The notes under the pieces were generated by a model. The model had not been told where the DNA came from. It saw only the letters and a list, made by a program, of their open reading frames with translations, and did not search any database. Shown one piece after another: positions 52,471 to 63,336 of a stretch of DNA of 64,000 nt. Position 1 is the stretch's first letter, and the number at the start of each line of letters is the position of its first letter. The DNA is taken from NCBI RefSeq assembly GCF_014270065.1, contig NZ_JACNME010000009.1:1-64000 (forward strand), given 5' to 3'. The position numbers and the translations under genes are program-made. Source of the stretch: Quadrisphaera sp. RL12-1S (GTDB taxonomy: Bacteria; Actinomycetota; Actinomycetes; Actinomycetales; Quadrisphaeraceae).

Positions 52471-53688
52471 GTGGCCGCCCCGATCTCAGCTCAGCACCTC
52501 ACGCCCACCCCCGAGGACAAGTTCTCCTTCGGCCTCTGGACCGTCGGGTGGGCCGCCGCCGACCCGTTCGGCGCCGCCACCCGCCCCGACGTCGACGTCA
52601 TCGACGCCGCCCGCCGCCTGGCCGACCTCGGCGCCTACGGCATCACCTTCCACGACGACGACGTCGTCCCCTTCGAGGTGGGCCACAAGGACCCGGCCGG
52701 GCGCGACGAGATCCTCGGCCGCCTCAAGAAGGTCGTCTCCGACACCGGCCTCGCCGTGCCGATGGTGACCACCAACCTCTTCAGCCACCCGGTGTTCAAG
52801 GAGGGCGCGTTCACGGCGAACGACCGCGACGTCCGCCGCTTCGCGCTGCGCAAGGCCTTCCGCCAGCTGCAGCTCGGCGCCGAGCTCGGCGCGCAGACGT
52901 TCGTCATGTGGGGCGGCCGCGAAGGCGCCGAGGTCGACGGCGCCAAGGACATCAAGGCCGCGCTGGACCGCTACGCCGAGGCCGTCAACCTGCTGACGAC
53001 GTACATCACCGAGCAGGGCCTCGACATGCGCATCGCCATCGAGCCCAAGCCGAACGAGCCCCGCGGCGACATCCTGCTGCCCACGGTCGGCCACGCCATC
53101 GCCTTCTCCTACACCCTCGAGCACCCGCACCTCGTGGGCGTGAACCCCGAGGTCGGGCACGAGCAGATGTCCAACCTCAACTTCACCGCCGGCATCGCGC
53201 AGGCGCTCGCCGCCGGCAAGCTGTTCCACATCGACCTCAACGGCCAGCACGGCCCCAAGTTCGACCAGGACCTCGTCTTCGGCCACGGCGACCTGCTCTC
53301 CGCCTTCTGGACCGTCGACCTCCTCGAGAACGGCTTCCCGGGCGGCGGGCCCACCTACTCGGGCCCGAAGCACTTCGACTACAAGCCCAACCGCACCGAG
53401 GACTTCGACGGCATCTGGGCCTCGGCCGCGGCCAACATGCGCACCTACCTGCTGCTCAAGGAGCGTGCGCTGGCCTTCCGCGCCGACCCGGAGGTCCAGG
53501 CCGCGCTGCAGACCGCCAGCGTCACCGAGCTGGCCGTCCCCACCCTCTCGCCGGGTGAGTCGCTGGCCGACATCGTCGCCGACCGCTCCGCGTTCGAGGA
53601 CTTCGACGCGGACGCCAAGGGCAAGCGCGGCTACGGCATCGGCAACCTCGACCAGCTGGCCATCGAGCACCTCATGGGCGCCCGCTGA
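52471..53688 (+). CDS. xylA: Xylose isomerase
   Basis: A 405-residue class I xylose isomerase of the actinobacterial type, converting D-xylose to D-xylulose (and glucose to fructose). Metal and catalytic regions are visible: [12 protein letters not shown] (catalytic His and Asp pair), [29 protein letters not shown] (Glu and Lys), [40 protein letters not shown] and [13 protein letters not shown]. The length matches the Streptomyces enzymes. A consensus promoter with an overlapping inverted repeat and a divergent ROK gene precede it, and a strong terminator follows. Its partner xylB lies ~4 kb downstream, across a lactate module. Confidence 0.97.
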   Translation: MAAPISAQHLTPTPEDKFSFGLWTVGWAAADPFGAATRPDVDVIDAARRLADLGAYGITFHDDDVVPFEVGHKDPAGRDEILGRLKKVVSDTGLAVPMVTTNLFSHPVFKEGAFTANDRDVRRFALRKAFRQLQLGAELGAQTFVMWGGREGAEVDGAKDIKAALDRYAEAVNLLTTYITEQGLDMRIAIEPKPNEPRGDILLPTVGHAIAFSYTLEHPHLVGVNPEVGHEQMSNLNFTAGIAQALAAGKLFHIDLNGQHGPKFDQDLVFGHGDLLSAFWTVDLLENGFPGGGPTYSGPKHFDYKPNRTEDFDGIWASAAANMRTYLLLKERALAFRADPEVQAALQTASVTELAVPTLSPGESLADIVADRSAFEDFDADAKGKRGYGIGNLDQLAIEHLMGAR

Positions 53689-53697
53689 CCCACCGCT

Positions 53698-53755
53698 GAC
53701 GGCTGAGGGCCGGTCGCCCGTGGTCACCACCACGGGCGGCCGGCCCTCAGCCGTC
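53698..53755. terminator. Long bidirectional terminator
   Basis: An inverted repeat of ~27 bp per arm with one mismatch (GACGGCTGAGGGCCGG...CCGGCCCTCAGCCGTC outside, CGCCCGTGGT/ACCACGGGCG inside) and loop CACC fills the gap between the convergent xylA and lldD stop codons. Confidence 0.85.
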
Positions 53756-53759
53756 CGCC

Positions 53760-55022
53760 TCAGACCCGCAGCGCGTCCCGCTCCAGGGCGCGCGGCGCGA
53801 GCCGCTGCAGCTGCGTCACGTGCTGCGGGCCGAGCTCGGCGAGCTCGGAGACCTGCAGCAGACGCATGGTGCGCTCCACCTGCTCGCGCAGGATGGCGAT
53901 GGCGCGGTCGACGCCGGGGCGCCCGCCGGCCATGAGGCCGTACAGGTAGGCGCGGCCGATGAGGGTGAACTTCGCCCCCAGGGCGATCGACGCGACGACG
54001 TCGGCACCGTCCATGATCCCGGTGTCGACCATGACCTCGGTGTCGGCGCCCACCTCGCGCACCACCTCGGGGAGCAGGTGGAACGGCACCGGGGCCCGGT
54101 CGAGCTGGCGGCCGCCGTGGTTGGACAGCACGATCCCGTCGACGCCGAGGTCGGCGAGGCGCTTGGAGTCCTCGAGGTTCTGCACGCCCTTGACCACGAG
54201 CTTGCCCGGCCACATCGAGCGGATCACGGCGAGGTCGTCGTAGGAGATCGACGGGTCCATCGCGGAGTTCAGCAGCTCCCCCACGGTGCCGCCGGTGGCC
54301 GACAGGGAGGCGAACTCCAGCTTGGGGGTGGTGAGGAAGTCGTACCACCACCACGGGCGCGTCGCGGTGTTGAGGACCGTGCCCAGGCTGAGCTGCGGGG
54401 GGATGGAGAAGCCGTTGCGCTTGTCGCGCAGGCGGGCCCCGGCCACCGGGGTGTCCACGGTGAAGAACAGGGTGTCGAAGCCGGCCTTCGCGGCGCGCTC
54501 GACCAGCCCGTAGGAGATCTCCCGCTGGCGCATGACGTAGAGCTGGAACCAGTTGCGCCCGTGCGGGTTGGCGGCCTTCACGCCCTCGATGGAGGTGGTG
54601 CCGAGGGTGGACAGCGTGAAGGGGATGCCGGCCGCCCCCGCGGCGCCGGCGCCGGCCGTCTCGCCCTCGGTCTGCATGAGGCGCGTGAAGCCGGTGGGGG
54701 CGATGCCGAACGGCAGCGCGGACGGGCCGCCGAGCACCGTGCAGGACGTGTCCGCGCGGGTGGCGTCCCGCAGGATGCTGGGGTGGAACTCGACGTCGAG
54801 GAACGCCTGGCGGGCCCGCTGCATCGAGATCTCGCCGTCGGCGGCGCCGTCGGTGTAGTCGAAGGCCGCGGCGGGCGTGCGGCGCTTGGCGATGGCGCGC
54901 AGGTCGTGGATGGTGAGCGCGCTCTCCAGCCGGCGCCTGCGCCCGTCGAGGGTCGGCTTCTTGAACTTCACGAGTTCGAGCAGCTCGCGGGGCTTGGGGG
55001 CCTGGCGCTGGACGACGGACAC
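53760..55022 (-). CDS. lldD: FMN-dependent L-lactate dehydrogenase
   Basis: A 420-residue alpha-hydroxy-acid oxidase family enzyme that oxidises L-lactate to pyruvate and passes electrons to the membrane pool. FMN and active-site regions are present: [64 protein letters not shown] (Arg), KLVVKGVQ and [12 protein letters not shown] (active-site His). Membership among glycolate or mandelate oxidases is ruled less likely by the neighbouring lactate permease and FadR-type regulator. The GTG start has AGAGG about 8 bases upstream. Confidence 0.92.
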   Translation of the reverse strand: MSVVQRQAPKPRELLELVKFKKPTLDGRRRRLESALTIHDLRAIAKRRTPAAAFDYTDGAADGEISMQRARQAFLDVEFHPSILRDATRADTSCTVLGGPSALPFGIAPTGFTRLMQTEGETAGAGAAGAAGIPFTLSTLGTTSIEGVKAANPHGRNWFQLYVMRQREISYGLVERAAKAGFDTLFFTVDTPVAGARLRDKRNGFSIPPQLSLGTVLNTATRPWWWYDFLTTPKLEFASLSATGGTVGELLNSAMDPSISYDDLAVIRSMWPGKLVVKGVQNLEDSKRLADLGVDGIVLSNHGGRQLDRAPVPFHLLPEVVREVGADTEVMVDTGIMDGADVVASIALGAKFTLIGRAYLYGLMAGGRPGVDRAIAILREQVERTMRLLQVSELAELGPQHVTQLQRLAPRALERDALRV

Positions 55023-55075
55023 GGGGGTCACCTCTCTGGTGGTGCGGAGACGGGTGGGCAGGTCCGGCGGCGGGG

Positions 55076-56773
55076 TCACGGGAGCATCCAGGAGAGCACG
55101 CTCGACTGCAGGCCGACCAGCAGGCAGAGGGCGAGCAGCATGCCGAGGCTCCACCAGACGACGCGGCGCAGGATCTCGGACTCGCGGCCCACCAGCCCCA
55201 CCGCGGTGGCGGCGATGGCCAGGTTCTGCGGGCTGATCATCTTGCCGACGACGCCGCCGGAGGTGTTGGCAGCCACCAGCAGGGTCGGGTCGAGGCCGAT
55301 GCGCTCGGCGGCGCTCTGCTGGAGGGTGGCGAACAGGGCGTTGGCGCTGGTGTCCGAGCCGGTCACGGCGGTGCCGAGCCAGCCGAGCACCGGGGAGAGG
55401 AAGGCGAACGCGGCGCCGGTCCCGGCGATCCACGCACCGATGGTGAGGGTCTGGCCCGACTGGTTCATGACGTAGGCCAGCGCCAGCACCGAGCCGACGG
55501 TGAGCATCGAGAACCGCAGCTTCACCACCGTGTCCACCCACGCCCGCGCGACCTGGCCCAGCCCCAGGCCCTGCACGAGGCCCACGACGACGCCGCACCC
55601 CAGCAGCAGGGTGCCCGCGGAGGACAGCCACGGCAGCGTGTAGGTGGTGGAGGCGAGGGGTGCGCCCGCGGCGTTGAGCACGGCGCCGTCCAGGCCCGGC
55701 CAGGGGACCTTCACGTCGGTGCCGACGAGGGCCTCCTTCAGCGGCGTCCACAGCTTGGCCAGGGCGAAGACCACGACCACCAGGAGGTAGGGGAAGAGCG
55801 CGCTGACGACGACGCCCGGCGTCAGCCTCTGCGCACCGCCGGCCGCGGTGGTGGCGGTGGCCGCGCTCGCGGGGACGGCGGGGCCACCGGCCCCGGCGCC
55901 CACCAGCGCCTCCTCGCGCTGCCGGTCGAGCAGCAGCCGCTCGCGGGCCCGCTCGGTGCCGGTGGGGCGCCAGAAGCGCAGCAGCACCACCGCCGCGGCC
56001 ACCCCGACCAGCGAGGCGACGATGTCGGTGAGCTCCACGGACACGTAGGTGGCGGCCAGCCACTGGGCCACGCCGAAGGAGAGCCCGACCGCGACCGCCG
56101 CGGGCCACGTCTCGCGCAGGCCGCGCCGCCCGTCGGCGATGAGCACGAGCAGGGCGGGCACCACCATCGCGATCAGCGGGGTCTGGTGCCCGACCACGGC
56201 GCCGATCTCGTGGTAGTCGATGCCGGTGAGGTTGCCGGCGGTGACGATCGGGATGCCCACGGCGCCGAAGGCGACCGGAGCGGTGTTGGCCAGCAGGACG
56301 ACGACGGCGGCGCGCATCGGCGCGAACCCGACGGCCAGGAGCATCACGCCGGTGATGGCGACCGGGGCGCCGAAGCCCGCGAGCGCCTCGAGCAGGCCGC
56401 CGAAGCCGAAGGCGATGATGATCGCCTGGATGCGGGGGTCGTCGGAGACGGCGTCGATGACGCGGCGGAGCAGCTCGAAGCGGCCGCTGCGGACCGTCAG
56501 CTCGTACAGCCAGATGGCGTTGAGCACGATCCAGATGATGGGGAAGATCCCGAACGCGAACCCCTGGGTGGCCGACAGGCCGGCCAGGGGCGCGGGCATC
56601 CCGTAGGCGGCGACGGCGACCAGCACGGCCACCGCCAGGCCCGACAGCCCGGCCCAGTGCGCCTTCCAGCGCAGGACGCCGAGGGTCACGAAGACCGTGA
56701 CCAGGGGAAGGGCTGCCACGAGCGCTGACAGCCCGAGGCTGCCGAGCGGCGCGAGCTGCTGCGCGTACGTCAT
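55076..56773 (-). CDS. L-lactate permease (LctP family)
   Basis: A 565-residue membrane transporter with about 13-14 hydrophobic segments, of the LctP/LldP family for lactate (and glycolate) uptake with protons. Family marks are [74 protein letters not shown] and [21 protein letters not shown] polar Ala/Gly loop (~290-330) interrupts it. It is 53 bp upstream of lldD on the same strand. GGAG precedes the ATG. The leader contains a palindrome CGTTCGAACG (56784-56793) and an operator-like site. Confidence 0.92.
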   Translation of the reverse strand: MTYAQQLAPLGSLGLSALVAALPLVTVFVTLGVLRWKAHWAGLSGLAVAVLVAVAAYGMPAPLAGLSATQGFAFGIFPIIWIVLNAIWLYELTVRSGRFELLRRVIDAVSDDPRIQAIIIAFGFGGLLEALAGFGAPVAITGVMLLAVGFAPMRAAVVVLLANTAPVAFGAVGIPIVTAGNLTGIDYHEIGAVVGHQTPLIAMVVPALLVLIADGRRGLRETWPAAVAVGLSFGVAQWLAATYVSVELTDIVASLVGVAAAVVLLRFWRPTGTERARERLLLDRQREEALVGAGAGGPAVPASAATATTAAGGAQRLTPGVVVSALFPYLLVVVVFALAKLWTPLKEALVGTDVKVPWPGLDGAVLNAAGAPLASTTYTLPWLSSAGTLLLGCGVVVGLVQGLGLGQVARAWVDTVVKLRFSMLTVGSVLALAYVMNQSGQTLTIGAWIAGTGAAFAFLSPVLGWLGTAVTGSDTSANALFATLQQSAAERIGLDPTLLVAANTSGGVVGKMISPQNLAIAATAVGLVGRESEILRRVVWWSLGMLLALCLLVGLQSSVLSWMLP

Positions 56774-56805
56774 GGGTGGACTCCGTTCGAACGTCGTCGT
56801 TCTAA

Positions 56806-56816
56806 TGGTCTGACCG
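56806..56816. promoter_or_regulatory. Candidate LldR/FadR-type operator
   Basis: TGGTCTGACCG fits the GntR/FadR-type pattern TNGTNNNACNA with one mismatch. A further ATGGTC...GACCAT inverted pair (56805-56810 and 56824-56829) surrounds it. It is placed between the divergent permease and regulator genes. Confidence 0.45.
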
Positions 56817-56855
56817 CTGAATGGACCATACTCTGCGCGGTCAGAGGGGTCAACC

Positions 56856-57620
56856 ATGCGTGCGGCTCGACCGACCACCTGCTATCAAGGGCGGATGTCC
56901 TCGGATTCCGCCGGACCCGACTGGAAGCCCCTGCGCCGGGCCAGCGCCCACGAGCTGGTCATCGAGGCGATCGAGGACCAGATCGAGGCCGGGGCGCTGC
57001 GGGTGGGAGACCCGCTGCCCCCGGAGCGCGAGCTCGCCGCCCGCCTCGGCGTCAGCCGCGCCGGCGTTCGCGAGGCCGTCCGGGTGCTCGAGAGCCAGGG
57101 GGTCCTGCGCTCGCGGCCCGGCGTCGACGGCGGCACCTTCGTCACCCCCGTCCCCCGCGAGGCGCTGACGCGCTTCCTGCGGCTGCACATCGCGCTGTCC
57201 AACTTCGCCCTCGAGGACGTCGTCGACGCGCGGGTGGTGCTCGAGCGCGCGAGCGCGGTGCGCGCCGCCGAGGCCCGCACCGAGGCGGGCATGGCCGCGA
57301 TGCGCGACGCGCTCGCCGCGATGGAGGCCCCCGGGGTCAGCCGGGAGGACTTCAACGCCGCTGACACGGCCTTCCACTCCGGCCTGGCCGAGGCCTCCGG
57401 CAGCGCCGTCTCCTCGGCGCTGACCGTCTCGATCCGCACGGCGATGCGCGGGCCGATCCTGGAGGCGATGCAGCGCAGCACCTCCTGGGAGGCCGTCTCG
57501 GCCCAGCTGCGCGCCGAGCACCGCGCCATCTACGACGCCGTGGCCGCGGGCGACGGCGAGACCGCCGCCGACCTCGTGGACCGCCACGTCCGCAGGGCCG
57601 CCGCCGACCTGCACCTGTGA
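56856..57620 (+). CDS. FadR-type GntR regulator (LldR-like)
   Basis: A 254-residue repressor. The winged helix is [20 protein letters not shown] and [21 protein letters not shown]. The all-helical FCD effector domain follows, with [34 protein letters not shown] (metal-site Asp/His) and [25 protein letters not shown]. Divergent placement from the lactate permease makes lactate the likely effector. The ATG at 56856 has GAGGGG 6 bases upstream; ATG at 56895 is in frame and would give the more usual N-terminus. The stop overlaps a GTG ahead of xylB. Confidence 0.88.
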   Translation: MRAARPTTCYQGRMSSDSAGPDWKPLRRASAHELVIEAIEDQIEAGALRVGDPLPPERELAARLGVSRAGVREAVRVLESQGVLRSRPGVDGGTFVTPVPREALTRFLRLHIALSNFALEDVVDARVVLERASAVRAAEARTEAGMAAMRDALAAMEAPGVSREDFNAADTAFHSGLAEASGSAVSSALTVSIRTAMRGPILEAMQRSTSWEAVSAQLRAEHRAIYDAVAAGDGETAADLVDRHVRRAAADLHL

Positions 57621-57649
57621 TCGAGAGCACGGACGGCAGACTGGGCGCC

Positions 57650-59089
57650 ATGGCGAAGAAGCTGGTCGCGGGGATCGACACCTCGACGCAGTCCTGCAAG
57701 GTCGTGATCCGCGACGCGGAGTCCGGCGAGCTGGTCCGGAAGGGGCGCGCGTCCCACCCGGACGGCACGGAGGTCCACCCCCGCGAGTGGGAGCGCGCGC
57801 TGCGCGAGGCCGTCGACGCGGCAGGGGGCCTGGACGACGTCGACGCCGTGGGCGTCGGCGGCCAGCAGCACGGCATGGTCTGCCTCGACGAGCGCGGCGA
57901 GGTGGTCCGCCCGGCCCTGCTGTGGAACGACACGCGCTCGGCGCAGGCCGCCCGGGACCTCGTCTCCGAGCTGGGCGCGCAGGCCTGGGCGGACGCGGTC
58001 GGGCTGGTCCCGGTGGCGTCCTTCACCGGCACCAAGCTGCGCTGGCTGGCCGACGCCGAGCCGGAGAACGCCGACCGGACCGCCGCCGTCTGCCTCCCCC
58101 ACGACTGGCTGACGTGGCGCCTCGCCGGCGGCTTCGAGGCGGTCGGCCTGGAGGGCCTGTTCACCGACGCCGGTGACGCCTCCGGCACGGCGTACTTCTC
58201 CGCGGAGAGCGGGGAGTACCGCCGCGACCTGCTCGAGCTGGCCTTCCGCGGGCGCTCGCCGCTGCTCCCCCGCGTGGTCGGCCCGTCCGAGGCCGGCGGG
58301 GAGCTGTCCGCGGCCTGGGGCCGCGAGGGCGCGCTGCTGGCCCCCGGGACCGGCGACAACGCCGCCGCCGCGCTCGGCCTGGCGGCCCGCGAGGGCGACG
58401 TCGTCCTGTCCCTGGGCACGTCCGGGGTGGTGGGCGCGGTCACCGAGACCGCCGTGCACGACGCCTCCGGCACGATCGCCGGCTTCGCCGACGCCACGGG
58501 GCGCCACCTGCCGCTGGTCGTGACGCTCAACGCCGCGCAGGTGCTCGACGCCACCGCGAAGCTGCTCGGCGTCGACCACGCGGGCCTCGCCGAGCTCGCG
58601 CTCTCGGCCCCCGCGGGCGCCGACGGCCTCGTCCTCGTGCCCTACCTGCAGGGCGAGCGCACCCCCAACCGCCCCGAGGCGACCGGCGCGATGCACGGCC
58701 TCACCCTGAAGACCATGACGCCCGCCCACGTGGCGCGCGCCGCCGTGGAGGGCCTGCTGTGCGGCCTGGCCGACGGCATCGCCGCGCTCGAGGCGCAGGG
58801 GGTCTCCGTGCGCCGGGTGCTCATGGTCGGCGGTGGCGCCCGCTCGGCCGCGGTGCAGCAGCTGGCGCCGTCGGTGCTCGGCCGCCAGGTCGTCGTCCCC
58901 CAGCCCGGCGAGTACGTCGCCGACGGTGGGGCCCGCCAGGCGGCCTGGGTGCTCTCCGGCGCCGACGCCCCTCCGGAGTGGTCGCTCGCCCCGGCGCAGG
59001 TCTTCGACCTCGACGACGACGCGCGCGCGTCCGGTGAGCGGGTGCGCGCCCGCTACGCCGAGGTGCGGGACCTCACCGACGGGGTCTGA
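57650..59089 (+). CDS. xylB: Xylulokinase
   Basis: A 479-residue FGGY-family kinase that phosphorylates D-xylulose, completing entry of xylose into the pentose phosphate pathway. Marks are [68 protein letters not shown] (catalytic Asp), [30 protein letters not shown] and [16 protein letters not shown]. It follows the lactate regulator by 29 bp rather than xylA. A GTG at 57617 overlapping the regulator stop would add 11 residues; ATG at 57650 fits the family. Its 3' end overlaps the convergent MFS gene by 17 bp. Confidence 0.93.
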   Translation: MAKKLVAGIDTSTQSCKVVIRDAESGELVRKGRASHPDGTEVHPREWERALREAVDAAGGLDDVDAVGVGGQQHGMVCLDERGEVVRPALLWNDTRSAQAARDLVSELGAQAWADAVGLVPVASFTGTKLRWLADAEPENADRTAAVCLPHDWLTWRLAGGFEAVGLEGLFTDAGDASGTAYFSAESGEYRRDLLELAFRGRSPLLPRVVGPSEAGGELSAAWGREGALLAPGTGDNAAAALGLAAREGDVVLSLGTSGVVGAVTETAVHDASGTIAGFADATGRHLPLVVTLNAAQVLDATAKLLGVDHAGLAELALSAPAGADGLVLVPYLQGERTPNRPEATGAMHGLTLKTMTPAHVARAAVEGLLCGLADGIAALEAQGVSVRRVLMVGGGARSAAVQQLAPSVLGRQVVVPQPGEYVADGGARQAAWVLSGADAPPEWSLAPAQVFDLDDDARASGERVRARYAEVRDLTDGV

Positions 59090-60449
59090 AGTCGGCGGGG
59101 GCGAACCGGCCCTCGCCCAGGTGCGACTCGATCGACTCCAGGCTCCGGCCCGTCAGCTCCGGCATCTTCTTCCACACGAAGAGCCACGCGGCCGCGTTGA
59201 AGGCGGCGTAGACGAGCATCGTCGGGCCGGGGCCGATCCCGTTGATGACGGACAGGGTGGTCAGCGTGATGACGAGGTTCGTCGTCCACAGCACCGCGGC
59301 CTGCGCCGACGTGCCCGCGGCGCGGACGGCCAGCGGGTAGACCTCCGAGCCCGTCAGCCAGCCCATGAGCTGCAGGCCCCCGGCGTTGAAGAGCATGAAG
59401 ACGACCAGGCAGGCGACGATGAACGGGATCGACCCGCGCACGTCGTCGCCGGAGACGATGAACACCACGCCCAGGGCCACCAGCGCGAGCGCCGCCCCGG
59501 GGACCATGACGAGCGTCAGGCGCCGTCGACCGACCCTGTCGACGATCGCCAGCCCGACCAGCATCATCACGAGGTAGGTCACGCCGAGGGCCACGCTGAC
59601 GTCCAGGGCGGCGGAGCGCGAGAAGCCGTTGTCGGTGAGGATCGTCGGCGCGTAGTAGATGATCATCTCGATCCCGGACAGCTGGGTGAAGAGGGCGATC
59701 CCGCAGCCGACGAGCAGCGCGGGGCGCACCCACGCCTGTCGCAGGCCGCTCCAGCCGCGGTGGCCGTCGCTCTCGGACTGCTCGTCGCGGACGTTGCCAA
59801 CGATCTCGTCCAGCTCCTCGCCCACGTCGCTGCCGGAGGGGCGCACGCGTTCCAGCACGCCGCGCGCGTCGTCCTCCCGGTCCTGCCCGACGAGCCAGCG
59901 GGGGCTCTCCGGCAGGCGCAGCACCAGGAGCAGGAGCACCGCGGCCGGCACGGCCGCGAGCCCGATCGACCAGCGCCAGCTGAGCGCCTGGCTCGCGCCC
60001 ACCAGGGTGGAGACGACGATGCCCACGCCGATGCCCACCTGGAACGTCAGCACCAGCCGGCCGCGCACGGCGGGCGGGGCCAGCTCTGCCACGAACATCG
60101 GAACGGTCTGCGTGGCACCCCCCACGGCGAAGCCCAGCACCACGCGAGCCGCGGCCAGGGTCCAGGCGTCGGGGGCCACCGAGCACAGCAGCGCGCCGAC
60201 CACGAAGACCGACCCGATGATGATCATCGTGACGTGCCGACCCCGCCGCTCCGACAGCCGCGAGCACACGAGAGCACCGACGACGGCCCCCAGGAGGATG
60301 CCGCCGGCGATCACCTGCTCCATCCCGTGCTCGATGCCGAACTCGTCGCTGATCTGCAGCAGCGCGCCGGAGATGATGCCGGTGTCGTAGCCGTAGAGCA
60401 GGGAGGCCAGCGCCGACACGGCGGCCGTCGCGACGATGGCCGGCGTCAT
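59073..60449 (-). CDS. Sugar-porter MFS transporter (XylE-like)
   Basis: A 458-residue major facilitator of the sugar-porter family with 12 helices. Signatures are [71 protein letters not shown] and [11 protein letters not shown]. Such proteins import pentoses or hexoses by proton symport; beside xylB a xylose importer is the natural guess. The ATG at 60449 has GGGGG ~7 bases upstream. The stop codons of this gene and xylB lie inside each other's coding sequence. Confidence 0.88.
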   Translation of the reverse strand: MTPAIVATAAVSALASLLYGYDTGIISGALLQISDEFGIEHGMEQVIAGGILLGAVVGALVCSRLSERRGRHVTMIIIGSVFVVGALLCSVAPDAWTLAAARVVLGFAVGGATQTVPMFVAELAPPAVRGRLVLTFQVGIGVGIVVSTLVGASQALSWRWSIGLAAVPAAVLLLLVLRLPESPRWLVGQDREDDARGVLERVRPSGSDVGEELDEIVGNVRDEQSESDGHRGWSGLRQAWVRPALLVGCGIALFTQLSGIEMIIYYAPTILTDNGFSRSAALDVSVALGVTYLVMMLVGLAIVDRVGRRRLTLVMVPGAALALVALGVVFIVSGDDVRGSIPFIVACLVVFMLFNAGGLQLMGWLTGSEVYPLAVRAAGTSAQAAVLWTTNLVITLTTLSVINGIGPGPTMLVYAAFNAAAWLFVWKKMPELTGRSLESIESHLGEGRFAPADFRPRR

Positions 60450-60589
60450 GGCCGACCCCCTGCTGGCCTGCACGTGCTCCCGCGTCCGCTCTGACACGCG
60501 CCCAGCAGACACCCGGCACCCTCCCAGCGCACGGCGATCTAGCACCGGACGTGCAGACAACTCCCAGGGTCGGCGTCCAGACTCCTCCC

Positions 60590-61318
60590 ATGACCAGCAC
60601 AGCCGCCGAGGCGCGCCTCCTCGTCGTCGACGACGAGCCCAACATCCGAGAGCTCCTGTCGACCTCGTTGCGCTTCGCCGGCTTCGAGGTCCACACGGCC
60701 GCGGACGGGCAGGAGGCGCTCAGCCAGGCCGAGCGCACCCGCCCCGACCTCGTGGTCCTCGACGTCATGCTCCCCGACCTCGACGGCTTCGCCGTGACCC
60801 GCCGCCTGCGCGAGCGCGGCCGCGACGTGCCCGTGCTGTTCCTCACCGCCAAGGACGACGTCGCCGACCGCGTCGCCGGCCTCACCGTGGGCGGCGACGA
60901 CTACGTCACCAAGCCGTTCAGCCTGGAGGAGGTCGTGGCGCGCATCCGCGCGGTGCTGCGGCGCACCGGCTCCGGTGCGGACCCGGCCGCGGGCCGCCTC
61001 GTCTTCGCCGACCTCGAGATGGACGAGGACAGCCACGAGGTCCACCGCGCCGGGCACGCCGTGGAGCTGTCCCCCACCGAGTTCAAGCTGCTGCGCTACC
61101 TCATGCTCAACCCCAACCGGGTGCTGTCGAAGACGCAGATCCTCGACCACGTGTGGCACTACGACTTCGGCGGCGAGGCGGGGATCGTGGAGTCCTACAT
61201 CTCCTACCTGCGCCGCAAGATCGACACCGGGACGGACGCCGACGGCAACGCCGTGCAGCCGCTGATCCACACCCGTCGCGGCGTGGGCTACGTGCTGCGC
61301 CTCCCCCCGGCCGCCTGA
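60590..61318 (+). CDS. OmpR/PhoB-family response regulator
   Basis: A 242-residue regulator. The receiver domain has LLVVDDEPNIRELL (Asp14, Asp15), the phosphorylated Asp58 in LVVLDVMLPDLDG, FLTAKDD and VTKPFSLEE. The winged-helix output domain (~145-240) has LSPTEFKLLRYLMLNPNRVL and SYISYLRRKID, ending RRGVGYVLR. It lies 17 bp ahead of the sensor kinase gene. The pair resembles the TcrA/MprA-type systems of actinobacteria; the signal is unknown. The start may be leaderless; ATG at 60590 fits the domain boundary. Confidence 0.92.
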   Translation: MTSTAAEARLLVVDDEPNIRELLSTSLRFAGFEVHTAADGQEALSQAERTRPDLVVLDVMLPDLDGFAVTRRLRERGRDVPVLFLTAKDDVADRVAGLTVGGDDYVTKPFSLEEVVARIRAVLRRTGSGADPAAGRLVFADLEMDEDSHEVHRAGHAVELSPTEFKLLRYLMLNPNRVLSKTQILDHVWHYDFGGEAGIVESYISYLRRKIDTGTDADGNAVQPLIHTRRGVGYVLRLPPAA

Positions 61319-61335
61319 TCCCCGACGGGAGCCCC

Positions 61336-62994
61336 GTGACGGACCGCGCGGTCGAGCAGGCCCCCCAGGACACGACGACGACGACGGACGCCGTCCCCCG
61401 GACTGCGCCGCGCGGGGTGCGGGGGGCGTACGGCACCGCCCGTGAGCGGGTGATGGAGCACGGGCACGCCCTCTCGCTGCGCGCCCGGCTCATCGCCGTG
61501 GTCACGGGCCTGCTGATCGTCGCGCTGCTGCTCACCGGCACCGTGACCCTGCTCGTGCTGCAGCGCGTGCTGCTCGCCCAGACCGACGAGCAGCTGCGCA
61601 CCGCTCTGACGACGGCGCCCGAGATCCTCGACGCCAACAGCGTGCCCCAGCAGGGGGGGCCGACCGACTACGTCGTGCAGGTCAGCGACAGCGACGGCAA
61701 CGTCCTGGGACTGTCACCGCGGCCGGCGGCAGGTGCACCACCGGCGAAGGTCACCCGGCTCGAGGGCATCACCAGCGCGTGGGTGGACGAGCACCGCAAC
61801 CGCGGGGTCACGATCAGGTCTGCGGACGGCGAGGAGTGGCGCGTCATCGCCGTCCCGCTGCGATCCACCTCCGGGGAGTCCGTCGCCGTGGCCCGGTCGC
61901 TCACACCGGTCGACCACACGCTCAAGGACGTCGCCGCGTACTTCGTGCTGGTCGGCGTCGTCGTCGTCGTCGCCTGCGTGGTGCTGGGCGCGTACGGCGT
62001 GCGCCGCGCCTTCCGGCCGCTGCGCGACGTCGAGGCCGTGGCGGCGGCGTTCGGCGGCGGTGACACGAGCCGCCGGGTGCCGGTGGTCGCACCCGGCACC
62101 GAGGTGGGCCGCCTGGGCGCCGCGATCAACGGCATGCTCGACGACATCGAGACCTCGCTCGCCGCGCGCGAGGCCTCCGAGGGTCGCATGCGCCGCTTCG
62201 TCGCCGACGCCAGCCACGAGCTGCGCACGCCGCTGTCGGCCATCCGCGGCTTCGCGGAGATGCACCGGATGGGCATCGTGCGCAAGGAGGCCGACGTCAC
62301 CACGGCCTTCAGCCGGATCGAGTCCGAGGCGACGCGCATGGGCGGCCTCGTGGAGGACCTCCTCGTCCTCGCCCGCCTCGACGAGCAGCGCCCGATGCGC
62401 CGCGACCCGGTGGACCTCTTCGCCATCGTCGCCGACGCGCGGCACGACGCGCGGGCCCTGGCCCCGGACCGCGCCATCGGCGTGACCGGGGTGGACGGTG
62501 CGCCGCCGCGGCCCGTGGTGGTGATCGGTGAGGAGGCCAAGCTGCGCCAGGTGCTGGCCAACCTCATCGGCAACGCCCTGCGGCACACCCCGGCGGGCAC
62601 GCCGGTGGAGCTGGGCGTGGGCCAGCGCGACGGGTGGGCGGTGTGGGCCGTCAGCGACCACGGCCCCGGCATCCCCCCGGAGGACGCCGCGCGCGTCTTC
62701 GAGAGGTTCTGGCGCGCCGACTCCTCGCGCCAGCGCGGCGCGGGCGGCGGCGCGGGGCTGGGCATGGCGATCGTCGCGGGCATCGTGCAGGCGCACGGCG
62801 GTGCGGTGCGGGTGGTGCAGACGCCGGGCGGTGGCGCGACCATCGAGGTGGCGCTCCCGCTGGCTGACGCTCCGCCCGCGGAGGACCAGCAGGACGACGA
62901 CGAGCCACCCACACCTGTGGACGGACCTGTGGACGACGGTGCTCTGTCCACAGGCGGCGCCTCGGACCAGCGCGCGCAGCCCGGCCTTCCCTAG
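61336..62994 (+). CDS. Sensor histidine kinase
   Basis: A 552-residue membrane kinase partnered with the preceding regulator. A cytoplasmic N-terminal stretch (~50 residues) leads to TM1 (~52-78), an extracytoplasmic sensor (~80-195), TM2 (~200-222, LVGVVVVVACVVLGAYGV) and a HAMP linker. The phosphoacceptor His294 is in DASHELRTPLSAI. The ATPase domain has the N box NLIGNALRH, G1 SDHGPGIP, F box RFWRAD and G2 GGGAGLGMAI. The tail (~510-552) is acidic and disordered. The GTG start has GGGAG 4 bases upstream. Confidence 0.92.
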   Translation: MTDRAVEQAPQDTTTTTDAVPRTAPRGVRGAYGTARERVMEHGHALSLRARLIAVVTGLLIVALLLTGTVTLLVLQRVLLAQTDEQLRTALTTAPEILDANSVPQQGGPTDYVVQVSDSDGNVLGLSPRPAAGAPPAKVTRLEGITSAWVDEHRNRGVTIRSADGEEWRVIAVPLRSTSGESVAVARSLTPVDHTLKDVAAYFVLVGVVVVVACVVLGAYGVRRAFRPLRDVEAVAAAFGGGDTSRRVPVVAPGTEVGRLGAAINGMLDDIETSLAAREASEGRMRRFVADASHELRTPLSAIRGFAEMHRMGIVRKEADVTTAFSRIESEATRMGGLVEDLLVLARLDEQRPMRRDPVDLFAIVADARHDARALAPDRAIGVTGVDGAPPRPVVVIGEEAKLRQVLANLIGNALRHTPAGTPVELGVGQRDGWAVWAVSDHGPGIPPEDAARVFERFWRADSSRQRGAGGGAGLGMAIVAGIVQAHGGAVRVVQTPGGGATIEVALPLADAPPAEDQQDDDEPPTPVDGPVDDGALSTGGASDQRAQPGLP

Positions 62995-63045
62995 CGTCGT
63001 GGCGTGCCCCGCAGCCCGCGGCGGCCACGAGCAGCGGAGGTCCCC

Positions 63046-63336
63046 ATGAGCAGGTTCCAGGTCGACAGCAGCGAGGTCCAGAGCGCCAGCGGTGCCGTCG
63101 CGGGGTCCGCGAGCGTCATCACCACCGAGGTCGACGCGATGATGCGCCACCTGCTGGACCTGCAGAGCAGCTGGCAGGGCGCGGCGTCCACCTCCTTCCA
63201 GGGCGTGGTCGCGCAGTGGCGCGCCACGCAGGAGCAGGTGCGGGCGTCGCTGGAGTCCATCGGGCAGGCCCTGGCGTCCACCGGCCGCACCTACGAGCAG
63301 GCCGAGGCCGACGCGGTGCGCGTCTTCAGCCGCTGA
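63046..63336 (+). CDS. WXG100-family protein (ESAT-6-like, type VII secretion substrate)
   Basis: A 96-residue helical hairpin protein with SSWQGAAS, the Trp43-x-Gly45 turn, and a C-terminal YEQAE (Tyr-x-x-x-acid) secretion signal. Such proteins are exported by ESX/type VII systems, usually as dimers. No partner gene, EccC ATPase or other ESX component is visible here, so it is an orphan in this window. GGAGG stands 4-5 bases before the ATG. Its stop region overlaps the 3' end of the XdhC-family gene by 11 bp. Confidence 0.9.
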   Translation: MSRFQVDSSEVQSASGAVAGSASVITTEVDAMMRHLLDLQSSWQGAASTSFQGVVAQWRATQEQVRASLESIGQALASTGRTYEQAEADAVRVFSR

